Positions 21,483-31,819 of a DNA stretch of 64,000 nt are shown here, piece by piece; within the stretch, counting starts at the first letter, position 1; each line of letters starts with the position of its first letter. The notes under the pieces are model-generated. The model did no database searches. It had not been told where the DNA came from and saw only the letters and a list, made by a program, of their open reading frames with translations. Location of the stretch: assembly GCA_019137255.1 (NCBI GenBank), contig WPDH01000018.1:62001-126000 (forward strand), in the 5' to 3' direction. The position numbers and the translations under genes are program-made. This DNA comes from Corinectria fuckeliana (Eukaryota; Ascomycota; Sordariomycetes; Hypocreales; Nectriaceae).

Positions 21483-22009
21483 GGGGCTCTGAAGCAGTGT
21501 CAATGTGTTTGTACCGTACATGGAAGAAAGGGTTTGCTTTGTGTGTGTGTGCATATCTTGCCGCTTTACCGCGACCTCTGTCCAGCCTTTGTTTTTGATA
21601 TGCTGGTCGGAAAGGAGTCAAGGAGAAGAAGCCTAGCAGAGCGGGCGTGCACTAGCGATATATGTGTCAAATGAAAATAAATATGTCCCAAATAGTCCCG
21701 GTTTCCCTTTACGAGCTCCGTGCCCGCTCATGAAGTTGGAGGAGCCAGCCTGGCTTGAGATATGACGGGGATGTTCCCGTTTGCGCGGTCCGTCATTAAT
21801 GAAGCCCTGCGCTCATCGATGGCGCTGAGGGTATGCTGCTAAGAGAACTGGCGTATATGATGATGATGAACCTAGGCTATGGCAGTGAATAGCATAACAT
21901 GCTGTATCTATATATATCTTCCTTGGGGATCCGGACCACCGGCCAACTCAACATCATTCTCCCAGTTCTCACGCATTATATCTTCAAGCAAAACCCGCCC
22001 GTAAATCAC
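21483..22009. other. Intergenic region
   Basis: The 3' region of the DUF7726-like gene and the upstream region of the small Cys-rich gene. A short GT repeat lies near 21540-21551. Nothing else seen. Confidence 0.45.
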
Positions 22010-22240
22010 ATGTGTTTTCATGTTTGGCATAAGTGCAAGGAATGCGGTGCCACGCAGTGGGCCTCAACGTGGGCTTGCAACCGGTATATGACACAGAGGG
22101 ACCTGGCGGTAGCCAGGAATTGCCCTCTTCCCCCAGTGGAAGGTTGCGTCATAGAGACCAAGGAAAAGCAGATCTCAGGATTAATCCCTCCAGAAGAATG
22201 CAAGAATGTAGATTGCCCTGGCAAGAAGAAGAAGAAGTAG
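22010..22240 (+). CDS. Small Cys-rich protein of unknown function
   Basis: A 76-residue frame from ATG 22010. It begins MCFHVWHKCKECGATQ, has cysteines at 2, 9, 12, 22, 38, 46, 63 and 69, and ends in a lysine string after DCPGKKKK. The CxxC pair and spaced later cysteines resemble a small zinc-binding module. No signal peptide is visible, so a cytosolic or nuclear place is more likely than secretion. Upstream in-frame codons would add 37 hydrophobic residues (from about 21899); I rejected that start because the N-terminus from MCFHVW has the look of small fungal Cys-rich proteins. I recognise no named family. Short length makes this call tentative. Confidence 0.5.
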   Translation: MCFHVWHKCKECGATQWASTWACNRYMTQRDLAVARNCPLPPVEGCVIETKEKQISGLIPPEECKNVDCPGKKKKK

Positions 22241-22428
22241 GAGGCGAGGGCCTCATCCAGCTATGCTATGAGGGCTACCCTAGCTTACTAGACTAGCGTA
22301 TCCAGGTCGCCTTCAGTTACCCAATCAGGTAATTGGAGAGTGCTGACCTCGGCTCGCTTGAAGCAAAAATCGGGACTGTATCAAAAAGCATCACCAATCC
22401 CATCTAGACGAGAATCTTCTCGAGAAAG

Positions 22429-22435
22429 AAAAAAA
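22429..22435 (-). terminator. RNA polymerase III T-run terminator of the tRNA-Leu gene
   Basis: Seven consecutive T on the minus strand, six bases past the discriminator base of the tRNA gene, the normal Pol III stop signal. Confidence 0.8.
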
Positions 22436-22441
22436 GAAGCT

Positions 22442-22539
22442 TGATAAGACTGGGACTTGAACCCAGGAGGATTGCTCCACCAGGAATAATGATTAAGGTG
22501 ACCTTAACCTGGCGCCATAACCAACTCGGCCATCTTACC
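22442..22539 (-). tRNA. tRNA-Leu(AAG) with a 16-nt intron
   Basis: On the minus strand the gene folds as a long-variable-arm tRNA. The 7-bp acceptor stem GGTAAGA pairs with TCTTATC (one G-U), and the discriminator is A. The D arm begins GGCCGAGTTGG. The anticodon stem CCAGG pairs with CCTGG only after removal of an intron at 22486-22501. The anticodon AAG lies at 22503-22505 (complement), preceded by U33 and followed by G37, so the intron is at the canonical position after base 37. The variable arm folds GGA-GCAA-TCC, and the T arm is CTGGG-TTCAAGT-CCCAG. A run of seven T on the transcript strand (22429-22435) provides the RNA polymerase III terminator. Confidence 0.93.
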
Positions 22540-23651
22540 AGAGGATCCGGAGGATCCGCTTGATGAGAAAATTCAAAGCTCAAGTAGCCTATATACCATA
22601 GTGTGAGCCATTTCTGGGTCTTGCAGCCTTTCTAGTCAGAGCAAGCGAAACATCAAATATCCTATACGTTCAAATAGCAGACGGGTGCTGTAATCCAGGG
22701 CTTCATAGTATTTACGAGCGGTATGTAGTCGACGTGCTGTCTGTGTGTGAAGTTCCCATTTGACATCTAGTAACTAACAAAGAGGCTTTATCCTTCAGAT
22801 ACTACCTGACAAGGTTTGTGACAGCTTGCAACCGAACCGTGTGACCTGACTCAGCAGATATTCCAAGTAATACATGGTCGTAAAGCATCTAAATGGACAT
22901 GAACATAGTCAGGAATGTCAGGCAACAGTGCAACATGGTCAATGAGCCCATCGGCCAAATATACAGGGTAAGCTAACTCGCGATCAAATGCGGGATTGGG
23001 ATGTCCGCCAATTCCTCCAAATAAATGTTGCGACAGAGCAGACCCCTTTTGAGGAATTCAAATACAAGAACCTCCCGGTGCCAGCACCAAGCATCTGTCT
23101 GATGTACACATTGAAGCACTCCTGTCTCCAGCCCCGTATCAAGCAAGTAACACGCTGTAGATACTTCGTAGCAGTAACATGGGACGATGACATCAGGCTC
23201 GGCTCAGCCGGCAATCATTCCCCAAGCAGCCTGTACCTACAGTAGTGCCGGGTGCTAAATGCTCTGGCTCTACAGGGGCAGGCTGCCTGTAGGATTGCTG
23301 GGACAGGGCTCCCCTGAATCTCCGCTGGTACGCTACCCGAACGCCGAAGATGCAGAACGTAGATTAGTGATTGTCAACAGAGGGAATAAAAAAAGGCCTC
23401 GTCTTGGTTGGTCCACCATCCAATTCCACCTGAGCGTCTTCTGTCCTCCACAAAAATACATTCTCCCCATCCCGACCTATCCGCCTGTCTTTTCTCCCCT
23501 TCCTCCCCTTTCCTTCTCCGGATCCCTCGTTCTTTTAATCCCTTCCATCTCCTCGCCTCCTGTCCATCTCTCTCCGGGTTTGGTTGGTCAATTGCGCAAC
23601 ACCGGATTCCCTCGACAACGCGTCTCGTCTCGTCTCGGTTCAACACACATC
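22540..23651. other. Intergenic region upstream of the Psg1-like gene
   Basis: No supported gene. The final 250 bases before the ATG at 23652 are strongly pyrimidine-rich, typical of a fungal promoter and leader. The frame at 22988-23245 has no recognisable content. Confidence 0.5.
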
Positions 23652-24855
23652 ATGCACGCGCCCACCATCTTCGTCGCCCTGTCTGCCCTGGCTTCGGCCT
23701 CGGCCTCGACCCTTCGCTACCGCGCCGCCGCCGTCAACGAGCAGAGGGCCGTCGAGGAGCCTACGCGCGTCTTCGAGAAGAGAGCCGACCAGACAGCCGC
23801 CTGGGTCAGCGTCGACGACGAGGGCCAACCCGCCACCACCTACACTCCCTCCATGACCGTCGTCGACGGGACCACGTCCATCGAGAACGCCGCCCCCCAC
23901 GACCTCACCGCCTCCGTCTACACCAGGACTTCGTACGGGAAGATCACCACCAGCACCGGCGACCCGCCCAACCCGACTGCCAATGCCAAGAGCGGCGAGG
24001 GCGCCTTTGCCCGCTGCCATAACCTGGACGGCGAGCACGCGCCTTTCTGTGAGCCGTCGGCCAACAGCACCTTGTTTGTCGGTACGACCTACTACAGTAA
24101 GTGAACCCCTCCCCCCATCGTGCCTCGGGGTCCGTGGGCTAACCTCGCACTGCGTACCAGTCACTTGGGATCCCGACTACTTCAACAAGACCCAGGACAA
24201 CACCACCTACGAGGTCGTGGTCCGCGTGGACTACCTCAACCTGACGAGCGGCGACACGACCGAGCTGAAGGAGTACAAGAAGTTCGCCGTCCCCGCCGCC
24301 TGGGGCTTCTCGCCCCTGACCGTCCAGTCCAAGTACCTCAAGGGCTACGGCGACCACAACGCCACCCTGACCCTCTACAGCAACGTCAAGGGCAACCACG
24401 AGAAGACCAAGTCCACGTCCATGTGGGTGCAGTTCGCCAAGCAGTCGCTCCCCAAGAACGAGGACCCGGACCCGGTCACCGGCGACACCCTGACCATCGC
24501 CCTGCCCACCGTCTTCGGCGCCCTCGTCCTGCTCATCGTCGGCGTGTGCGTGTGGAACCGCAAGACTCGCCGCATCTCCATCGGTAACGTCATGAGCCGC
24601 AAGCGCAAGGGCTACACCGGCCGCAAGACCCGCCGTATGTTTGGCCGCAAGGACAACGGCATCCAACTCGACGTCCGCCCGGCCCCGCTCTCCCCCGAAT
24701 ACCGCGATGCCCCCGCCCGTCCCCGCCGCGACAGTGACGGCCTCGATAGTCTGGTCAACAGCCCCGTTGACCCTGGATTCAACCAACAGGGCACCACCAG
24801 CGGCCGCAACGTCTTTCGGGACGAGCTTCAGCGACAAGAGCGGGAGCGGTTTTAG
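23652..24855 (+). CDS. Psg1-like (YKL077W) type I membrane protein of the secretory pathway
   Basis: Resembles yeast Psg1, a Kex2-processed protein that stabilises the proton pump Pma1 in the Golgi. Exons 23652-24096 and 24161-24855 (64-nt intron, GTAAGT donor, GCTAACC branch) give 379 residues against about 390 in yeast. Order: a signal peptide (about 1-19, ALASASAS), a dibasic Kex2-type site FEKR at 41-44, a lumenal part, one transmembrane segment (about 280-303, LTIALPTVFGALVLLIVG) and a cytosolic tail starting with a dense basic cluster (RKTRR...SRKRKGYTGRK). Shared with the yeast family are WVSVDDEGQP after the Kex2 site, the paired cysteines in ARCHNLDGEHAPFCEP, and TTYYITWDPDYF. Several N-x-S/T glycosylation sites lie in the lumenal part. 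Orthology is from my recall of the yeast layout and short motifs, not an alignment. Confidence 0.75.
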
Positions 24856-25373
24856 AGTGCACGAGGAGGAAAATTTGGTTGGATTTAAACATGAGAGCTG
24901 CGGGGTTATCTTCACATGTAACAAACTGGGGCATGCTGGGATCAATTGTTAGCGGCTAGTTGGATTAATGATTGACATGATATAAACATGAAATAATAAG
25001 AATGTCAAGTATCTGATGTACATGTGACGAAGAAACACCCCCCCCGTGAGGGTGTCGTGAGGCTCAAGGAACCATGAAACATAACATGTTTGAAAAGCGC
25101 CATCGTTCCCCCGGTAGTAGCTATAGTCCTAGCCCTAGCCTATGTTAGACGAGAGGCGCAGGGGAATGCTGGATTTGCAGGCATGATATATATAAAAGAG
25201 AAACGAAAAAGAGCAAAGAGCAGAACCCATGAAATCGTATCCGATGTGCCGATAGATGAAGTACGCCGTGCGTGTTGGGTATTCCGAAGCCGTAAACAAC
25301 CCTTGCCGCCCAGAAAGAAACACCACCATAGCGCGAAAACAGTAACTCCAGACCGGTCCTAATACTCCAACGT
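24856..25373. other. Intergenic region between convergent genes
   Basis: The 3' ends of the Psg1-like gene (+) and JmjC gene (-) face each other here. AT-rich in parts. No supported gene. Confidence 0.55.
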
Positions 25374-26834
25374 CTATTTCTTGATCCTTTTAGTATCCCG
25401 AAGGCCCTGGCATCCCCCATACAAACTCCGCTTTCCCGGCTCAGGCATTGTTGACTCAGGCGTTACCGGCTCAGGCGTCACCGACTCGGACGATGTCGTC
25501 TCAGGCGTCCCCGCTTCGTAGTTGGCACACAGGTTCAGTTGCAACTCCCCTTCTCTTAGTGGCCTCAGGAGATCAGCTGGGATGGCCGTTTCAAGCTGGC
25601 AGCTTTCCTGGCACGGTTGGTATGAGTCCGTGGTCCAGCTCGCGTCGGCGTAGTTTTTTGCTTCTGCAATGGTGTAACCCGTGCTGAAGCCCTCGTGGTA
25701 TGCGTCAGGCAGGATGACAATGGTCTCCCCCGGGCGCTGGTCGACGATGCGGAAGGGGATGCCGAGCTTTTCAAGCTTCTGGGGGAAGAAGAACTCGGCA
25801 CGGTGGCGCATGAACTGAGAGCATTCTCCTCGCCGGCCGAGGGCCTCTTCAGCAACGTCGACCGAGGTAGACGGAACCACAATCCAGATCTTGCGGCCCT
25901 TGTACAAATGGTTAAGCGAGACCAGACGAAAATCCTCTGCATGAATCTGGAAGCTTGCACCAAAGTGGGGACCAGATTCATACACGTAGGGCGTATGGAT
26001 TCCTGGAATGATTGCTCTGGTTTGATCCAGCTTGTCACCTTTCAGTGGATGGATCGGACTCCGCTCCGGTACGCCGGCAGCAAGGCGCTGATCCGGGGTC
26101 CATGCGGGGACATCAACTCGATAGCGAACGTTGCGAATCTGTCTGCGATTGTTTTTGCGATACATCTTTCGAAGATTGTCAATGGCTTCAAGGGCACTCG
26201 CCTTGCACTCTGGTCCAAGGACGGAGGAGGTAAAAGTGCCCTGGGATGGAATGGTATTAATGCGCCAGAAGCTGTTCTTTTTGATTTGATTAGGTCGGTA
26301 TGCGTTTGCCGGGACCTTTTGAGAGCATTTGCTGGGGAGAGGCTCCTGGAGTTCGCGTGGCAGGATGATTTTGAAGCAGCCATCGTCGTCGGCGCCCTGG
26401 CGTCGGGCGAACGCCAGCATGGCAGGAAAGTCATTCCATTGGTCAATAGTAGGATTGAGGCGCATTATCCTGTGGCCGTCGGTGTCGTCGTAGTCATGAT
26501 GAATGGAAGACTGACAGAGATCTAGATCGATAGAAAACTGGTCAGAGTCCAAATCGCTCAGAGCAGAGCTCTCGTAGGACTTCAACGATTCGGGAGAATC
26601 AGAGAGCGGGATTGGTTCTTGCGCAGGATAAGGTGGAGGTGAGACGATAATTGATGAGTCCGGGGGTTGTAGATCTGTGGCTGGTGTTGGTTCGACGGGC
26701 AAGCTGGCGGGGAGACCCTGGTCATCTTGCGGATCGACACCGGCCTGGGTCACAAGAGCGGGCTCCTGAGGCGACAAAGGCAGTGTCGCCGGCTCAAAGG
26801 ACGCCAGCTCAGTAGACGCCGACTGCGACTCCAT
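25374..26834 (-). CDS. JmjC-domain protein (KDM4-like)
   Basis: JmjC proteins are Fe(II)/2-oxoglutarate dioxygenases, often histone lysine demethylases. No intron; 486 residues from the ATG at 26834. The frame is open to an ATG at 26981, which would add 49 residues including a cysteine/aspartate string encoded by CAGTCG repeats; I prefer the inner start. Residues 1-120 are acidic and Pro/Ser-rich. A JmjN-like stretch lies at about 128-162 (NPTIDQWNDFPAMLAFARRQ). The JmjC core is about 285-400: GPHFGASFQIHAED gives iron ligands H298 and E300, NHLYKGRKIWIVVP follows, and AYHEGFSTGYTIAEAKNYA supplies H380. HxE plus H is the active-site set of KDM4-type enzymes. No PHD or Tudor domain follows; the tail repeats TPE(T/P/S) motifs. 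Substrate unknown. Confidence 0.85.
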   Translation of the reverse strand: MESQSASTELASFEPATLPLSPQEPALVTQAGVDPQDDQGLPASLPVEPTPATDLQPPDSSIIVSPPPYPAQEPIPLSDSPESLKSYESSALSDLDSDQFSIDLDLCQSSIHHDYDDTDGHRIMRLNPTIDQWNDFPAMLAFARRQGADDDGCFKIILPRELQEPLPSKCSQKVPANAYRPNQIKKNSFWRINTIPSQGTFTSSVLGPECKASALEAIDNLRKMYRKNNRRQIRNVRYRVDVPAWTPDQRLAAGVPERSPIHPLKGDKLDQTRAIIPGIHTPYVYESGPHFGASFQIHAEDFRLVSLNHLYKGRKIWIVVPSTSVDVAEEALGRRGECSQFMRHRAEFFFPQKLEKLGIPFRIVDQRPGETIVILPDAYHEGFSTGYTIAEAKNYADASWTTDSYQPCQESCQLETAIPADLLRPLREGELQLNLCANYEAGTPETTSSESVTPEPVTPESTMPEPGKRSLYGGCQGLRDTKRIKK

Positions 26835-27767
26835 TGAAGCCGGGAGGGCCTCTGAGAACCTGTTGCGACAGCCCAGCGCCGGCGGAAATTCCGAATTGAC
26901 GAGTGCTGCGCATGCGCAATCGTAGTCGCAGTCGCAGTCGCGGATTTGCGCAGTCAGACGACGGCTGGTGGCGACTCGCACCTAGCCACAGCGAGACCAC
27001 GGCGGGACAAAGACAGCACGGGACGAGCGCAGTCAATCGCTCTCGACGGCGGAGAAGAAGACGGATTCGAAGGAAGAGGAAAACCTAGGCGAAGGAGGGC
27101 GCATTCTCGGCCACCGAAGAGGACTGGTAAGGAGATGTCGCAAGCTTAAGGCGAGACGGACGACTCTTGAGAGTAGATAGTAGTTGTGCGCGTTTGGGAG
27201 GACTGAAAGATTGGACGAGGCTGAAGAAGCGAGGCGCCAGAAGACAGGAGGTAAGTGGCAAGCCCACCTCAGGTCAAGTAAGGAAAGGCTCTTTCTTTGT
27301 TGGAAGAGCGTCTGACCATTGGCAAGACAAAGACACGCAAGTCCGGCCGGATCAGTGCCCGCAGCTTCGGTTCGCTCAGGTGGGGCGAGGAAGGTGAGGG
27401 GTACGTACTTCGAACCTTCCGTCACCGTTCTGCGGGGTGGGGGGTTTCTGGTTAGCGTCGGCACCGGCAGTGACAGGTACCTTTATAAACGGAAGGATGC
27501 GTACATACTAGTAAGTATAGTAGCTGAAGAGGATATTTGGAGAAGCAAGTGTTGTAACGAAATGATGAAAACCGGAAGACGAGAACCCCTCGCGAGTGCG
27601 TTTTTCTTCTTCTCTGGTGGAGGCGGTGTTGGCACTGGACTGTTGGTGAAGAGGAACTACCACTTTTAGCCGTTGCAACAACGAGCCTTAGTAGTCACGA
27701 GCCAAGGAATAAGCAAAAAAGCCAAGAAAAAACGGCTTTAAGCCCCTTTATGGCTTGTAGATTCGTG
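26835..27767. other. Intergenic region between two minus-strand genes
   Basis: Contains CAGTCG-type hexamer repeats near 26920-26945 and probably the JmjC gene promoter. Open frames at 26903-27669 are basic, low-complexity translations without domains. No supported gene. Confidence 0.45.
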
Positions 27768-28919
27768 TTATCTGTGCCTGATCCTTGGTCTTGTTCCTTG
27801 TACTAAACGGCGAGTGCGGATTCCATTGCGAGTTGGTTTCGTCGAGCTTTGGTTGAGATGGTCCCCAGATCCCAGGCGCCATCTCTTCGAGTTCTGGCGT
27901 AGAGCACGAAACTCGGCCGTGTGCAGCATATTCGCCTGTTGCTTGATCGCGGGGTGTTCCAGCAGGCAGCCGAGGGCTTCCCTAATCTTGACGCCGCCGG
28001 TAGATTCACCAGAGTCTCCAGTTGAAAGCTTCCGAGATAAGTTGATTTCACGAAAAATCTTATCCACTTGAGTGTAGCAATAGTCGTCCTTCTCGAATAG
28101 CTTCTCGGCTAGGTCTTCTAGCCAGATATCCTCGTCGATACCACGGGTGGTCACCGCAATGCCTGAAAGACGGCAGACACTTTTGGGTAAAAGACCGAGG
28201 AGACTTAGCTCCTCAAAACAAGCTGGATCTTCCTCTAGCCGACCCGACCAGAGCCCCAGGTCACCAAGATCCTCCATTGTATGGCAGTGAGCTGTGTTAG
28301 CGCGGTCATAGACCTGGGCGTGGGTCCAGGCTGTATTGCCAAATTCGACTCGCCCCAGCTCACTCTTCACCTCTTCGAGAAAGTCGCCCCAGCTTGATGA
28401 CAAAACAGTGTAAGTTTGTAGATATTGCTGAATATCGGACAGTTCCGAGCTAGAGATGCTGGGTGGTGGAATGCGGACGACGGGCAGCATATCCTGGTCC
28501 AGCTCAATCTGTCCGTTCGAGCAGACACTCAAGTGACCGGAGTCGACCAAAGACTTCAACCGCAGAAGTAGCTTGTCGTTTGGACCAGTGGTTCCAATCG
28601 GTGGAACTGAGGATAGGGAAACTTTTGGTTGAATAGATGGATCATCGATGTCATCAGTATCTTCAACTTTGTCCACATCGTCGTCATCTTTCGAATCGTC
28701 CATGTCTTCAAAATCGTCCAGGTCAATGTCGCCAATCTCGTCATCGTAATCCAAGTCGTTTGTGCATTCGGGATCGACGCCCTGGTCACAAGGATCACCG
28801 AGGGCAGCAAAATACCGGCTAACCTCATATGAGACAACGGAGCGAGAGGCGGCTCGAGACGGCGTCCGTCGAGAACAGTTTAGAGAAATGGAATTGGCGG
28901 GCTCTTCGATGCAGTCCAT
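27768..28919 (-). CDS. Unknown acidic protein
   Basis: A single uninterrupted frame of 383 residues from the ATG at 28919. Residues about 45-95 are very acidic (dense Asp with DIDD and DDDVDK runs). Residues about 110-350 look globular and mostly helical, with well-spaced hydrophobics such as LRLKSLVDSGHL, LSDIQQYLQTYTVLSSSWGDF and IWLEDLAEKLFEKDDYCYTQVDKIF. The C-terminus is basic (TRRLVQGTRPRIRHR). I recognise no family or catalytic motif, and no signal peptide or membrane segment. It lies upstream of the JmjC gene in the same orientation, about 0.9 kb apart, which does not suggest a shared function. Confidence 0.6.
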   Translation of the reverse strand: MDCIEEPANSISLNCSRRTPSRAASRSVVSYEVSRYFAALGDPCDQGVDPECTNDLDYDDEIGDIDLDDFEDMDDSKDDDDVDKVEDTDDIDDPSIQPKVSLSSVPPIGTTGPNDKLLLRLKSLVDSGHLSVCSNGQIELDQDMLPVVRIPPPSISSSELSDIQQYLQTYTVLSSSWGDFLEEVKSELGRVEFGNTAWTHAQVYDRANTAHCHTMEDLGDLGLWSGRLEEDPACFEELSLLGLLPKSVCRLSGIAVTTRGIDEDIWLEDLAEKLFEKDDYCYTQVDKIFREINLSRKLSTGDSGESTGGVKIREALGCLLEHPAIKQQANMLHTAEFRALRQNSKRWRLGSGDHLNQSSTKPTRNGIRTRRLVQGTRPRIRHR

Positions 28920-30649
28920 GATTCTTGAACCAAACGCTGCTCTAGTTTGATCCTTTCGAGGGCTGTGTCAAGCGCGTACTCGGAGGGGTATGCTGGGTGA
29001 TACCTCGGCCTTGCCAGCTGGGGAGTGCGATGGTCCTTTTACTTAGAAGGCCTGTTGGTCAGAGAAACAACTCCTAAATTTATCTCGGCTGCTGACTTAC
29101 GGGGCTGCGGTTGAAGCACCGCCAGAGCTGAAGGGGGCAGAGAAGAGGCAGAGTTGATGCGAGAAAGGGAATGCTGTGAGGAAGTGAGAAACGGAGAGGA
29201 AAGAAGGAGCGATAAGGCAGAAGAAGTGATATACCTTAGGTAGGCTATAGCAGTGAATCACGGAGCTTGGGTTCTGCTGCAAACCATCGACCCCTAGTAG
29301 GTACTTACTTTGTTGAGTATTTCTACAATGCCTAGCATCCTCCAACGAATACCATGAGATAAATGAAGGAGACACCTTACACTAAAGAATGAATTGATAA
29401 GAACACTAATAAGTACAAAGACAGTTAGAACGAAAAGGAGGATTTCGTGGAGGCCAGTTATCCATCTCAAGCAACCTTACCTTCTGAAACGCAGAAGATG
29501 TTACTAATGTACGCCCTGTAAACAGAAGATAGTGGCTCTATAGCTAGCTCTAGGTATAAGCGCCCTCCAGGGTCAAATCTAGTTGCCCATAATTGACTTA
29601 TGCTCTTCCTTGCGGGCCGCTGCTGAGAACGGGGATCCTGGCGCCAGCATAGCCGCTGGTTTGAGGAGGTAGGACTTTGGTGTGATGTTGGATGAAATGC
29701 TAGTATTCAATGGTGCGTAGGCTGCAGAGGAACACAATATTGTTGGAGTGAAAGTCCAGGAAGTTGCATTTAGTTCCTTCAATCCCCATTCACCGAGGTC
29801 TTGTTCTTTAACAGCTGCTTCTCCCTCATGATGAATCTGTAATTCCACCGCTCAAACTAAGTCTCACTATCCATGTTTTGGTGCGAAGACCAGCCCAGCT
29901 CAGGAACGCATTCTCCGCTCTTAGTCTCTCTGTAAAGGGAGCTGAGCGATAAAAAGCAAGAAGCGCAAACAACGCATTGTTATACCCTGCGAGAAGTTGG
30001 GTGTGGAGTGGTAGCTGGCCTCGTATTCACGGATCTCGGCAGTCATCAAGCATGCCGATGCCCTTCATGGTGGTTGGTTTCCATCTCAGCCCTACTCCGA
30101 CAATTAGCATATGCTCGCCCTAGCTACATACAAGTTTCCGGGGGTTACACACATACTCTAGATGGAAGAACGACCGCAACGGGCCGTCATAGAAGACGGC
30201 CATACAAAAATAGCCCAGTGGACCATGTCTTGAAAGGAAAATAACAAGGTGACCATTATCACCAAGTAACGAACCAAGACGCCCGTTGCAGGAAGTCGCC
30301 ATATTTTGGACTTAATTGGTGAATTGACTGGGTCTCAGGGTGGCCGTAGGTTGTGACGACCTGGAGGAAGTTTGTGGGGCCGAGATGATAGCCCAGCATT
30401 GCAACAGTAGATTCAAGAGCCAGGGCAAACGGCGGTTATCAACTAGGTTTGCCTTGAGCTACACATCATCGAGTCGAGAGTCTCTACTTGAGATAGATAA
30501 GTATGGAAAAAATTCACACGGCCTTTGCATACCGCTTGTTTCTTCAAATCTTTTGGTATCAATTCTGTTGATGCCATTCTCGGCTCATTTGTCTAAAATC
30601 TATGAGCAAATCATACACGACTTATGGCTTTAGCTTCCTCGACATTTAT
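28920..30649. other. Gene-poor spacer
   Basis: No supported gene across about 1.7 kb. The minus-strand frame at 29579-29848 (89 residues) has no domain. Stretches with TAGGTA-type words occur near 29237-29300. Confidence 0.45.
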
Positions 30650-31819
30650 TTAGAACTTGTACACCTGCTCGGGCGCGTAGCCGAGCTCCTTGAGAGCACC
30701 AGTCAGCTCGCCCTGGTCCTTGGGGCTGACCTTGTTGCCGGAGATGGCGTTCATCAGGCCGGGAGGGCCGCACACAAAGACCTTGATGTTGTCGCTCTTG
30801 GGCTCGGGGAGCACGGTCTTCAGGAGCTCCTTGGAGATGAAGCCGCTGTTGCCGGTCCAGTTGGCAGGGGGCTTGTCCAGGACGTAGAAGGCGCGGAAGC
30901 GCTGAGGGTAGGTGTTCTCGAGCTCGTCGAACTTGCTCTTGAGAAGGATGTCCTCCTCAGTGACGTTGCCAAAGATCAGAGTAACCTTGGTCTTATCCTC
31001 GGGGTTTTTGAAGATGCCGCGGAGGAGCTGGTACATGGGCGTGATACCACTGCCACCGGCGACGAGGGCGACGTGGTCGTGCTTGTTGGCTGACCACTGG
31101 TACTTGGGTAGAGGGCCCTTAATATCGAGAGTCTGGCCAGGGGTCAGGGTGTGGATGTGGGAGCTCATGGGGCCGTCGGGGTACTTCTTGACCACGAGGT
31201 CAAGGAAGCCCTGATCGTCTAGAGGGGATGTTAGATACTAGCAACAAAATGATCGCTTGCGAAACATACCCTCATCACTGGTAGGAGTGTAAGGTCGGAG
31301 AGTGGGCTTCTCGGCACCCTCGGCCTTGAATTTGGTGAGGATAGCGCTGGCGATGGGAAGGCCGGAGACCTGGTCGCTCTCGGGCAGCTCGAAACGGATT
31401 CGCTTGGTGTTGTGATTAACGGCCTCAACCTCAGAAACCTTGAGGGAGAGCCATCCTTGTTCACCACCAATAAATGCCTTTTTAGGCTCAGCAGCTACCG
31501 CCTTTTTCACCTCGGCCACGGCAGCCGCGGGCGATCCGCTGCTGCTGAAATACCAGTAGCCAGCACCGGCCAGACCGGCAGCGCCAGCCACGTACAAGAG
31601 AGCGCTGGAACCGCCCGGAGCGCCGGACTCAGTGGCATAGCGACGGACTTGCTGAGCGAAGGGTTAGCGATTGCGATACGGCGTATAACTCTGCGGGAGA
31701 CATTGCGGTGGCCTAATGGTGCCAATGTAACTCTTTCGTGGCTCGATGGAGGAGAGAGAAGGTAGGAATCACACCTTCTTGAGCGGCTGAGCCGCGCGGG
31801 TTATAGATCTGGAGAACAT
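30650..31819 (-). CDS. Mitochondrial NADH-cytochrome b5 reductase Mcr1
   Basis: FAD enzyme passing electrons from NADH to cytochrome b5 or other acceptors; yeast Mcr1 is found both at the outer mitochondrial membrane and in the intermembrane space. Exons 31775-31819, 31270-31651 and 30650-31218 join in frame to 331 residues (yeast 302). The short first exon gives MFSRSITRAAQPLKK, a mitochondrial presequence, followed by a hydrophobic anchor (about 32-48, LLYVAGAAGLAGAGYWYF). The FAD motif is RPYTPTSDED, formed across the second intron, then GPMSSH. The NADH-binding motifs are AGGSGITPMYQLL and VFVCGPPGLM, and the C-terminus is QVYKF. The first intron (123 nt) is longer than usual for this window, with a GCTAACCC branch site. 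Confidence 0.94.

Noticed and set aside
20325..21554. 409-codon antisense frame over the DUF7726-like gene
   Set aside because: Composed of Leu/Ala/Val/Arg repeats typical of reverse-read biased codons; the plus strand carries conserved duplicated domains.
24139..24945. 268-codon antisense frame over the Psg1-like gene
   Set aside because: Shadow frame with no motif; the sense strand has signal peptide, transmembrane segment and a consistent intron.
25695..26525. 276-codon plus-strand frame inside the JmjC gene
   Set aside because: The minus strand encodes a clear JmjC active site; the plus frame has no domain.
29579..29848. 89-codon minus-strand frame in the 28.9-30.6 kb spacer
   Set aside because: No domain, no signal peptide, no splice extension found.
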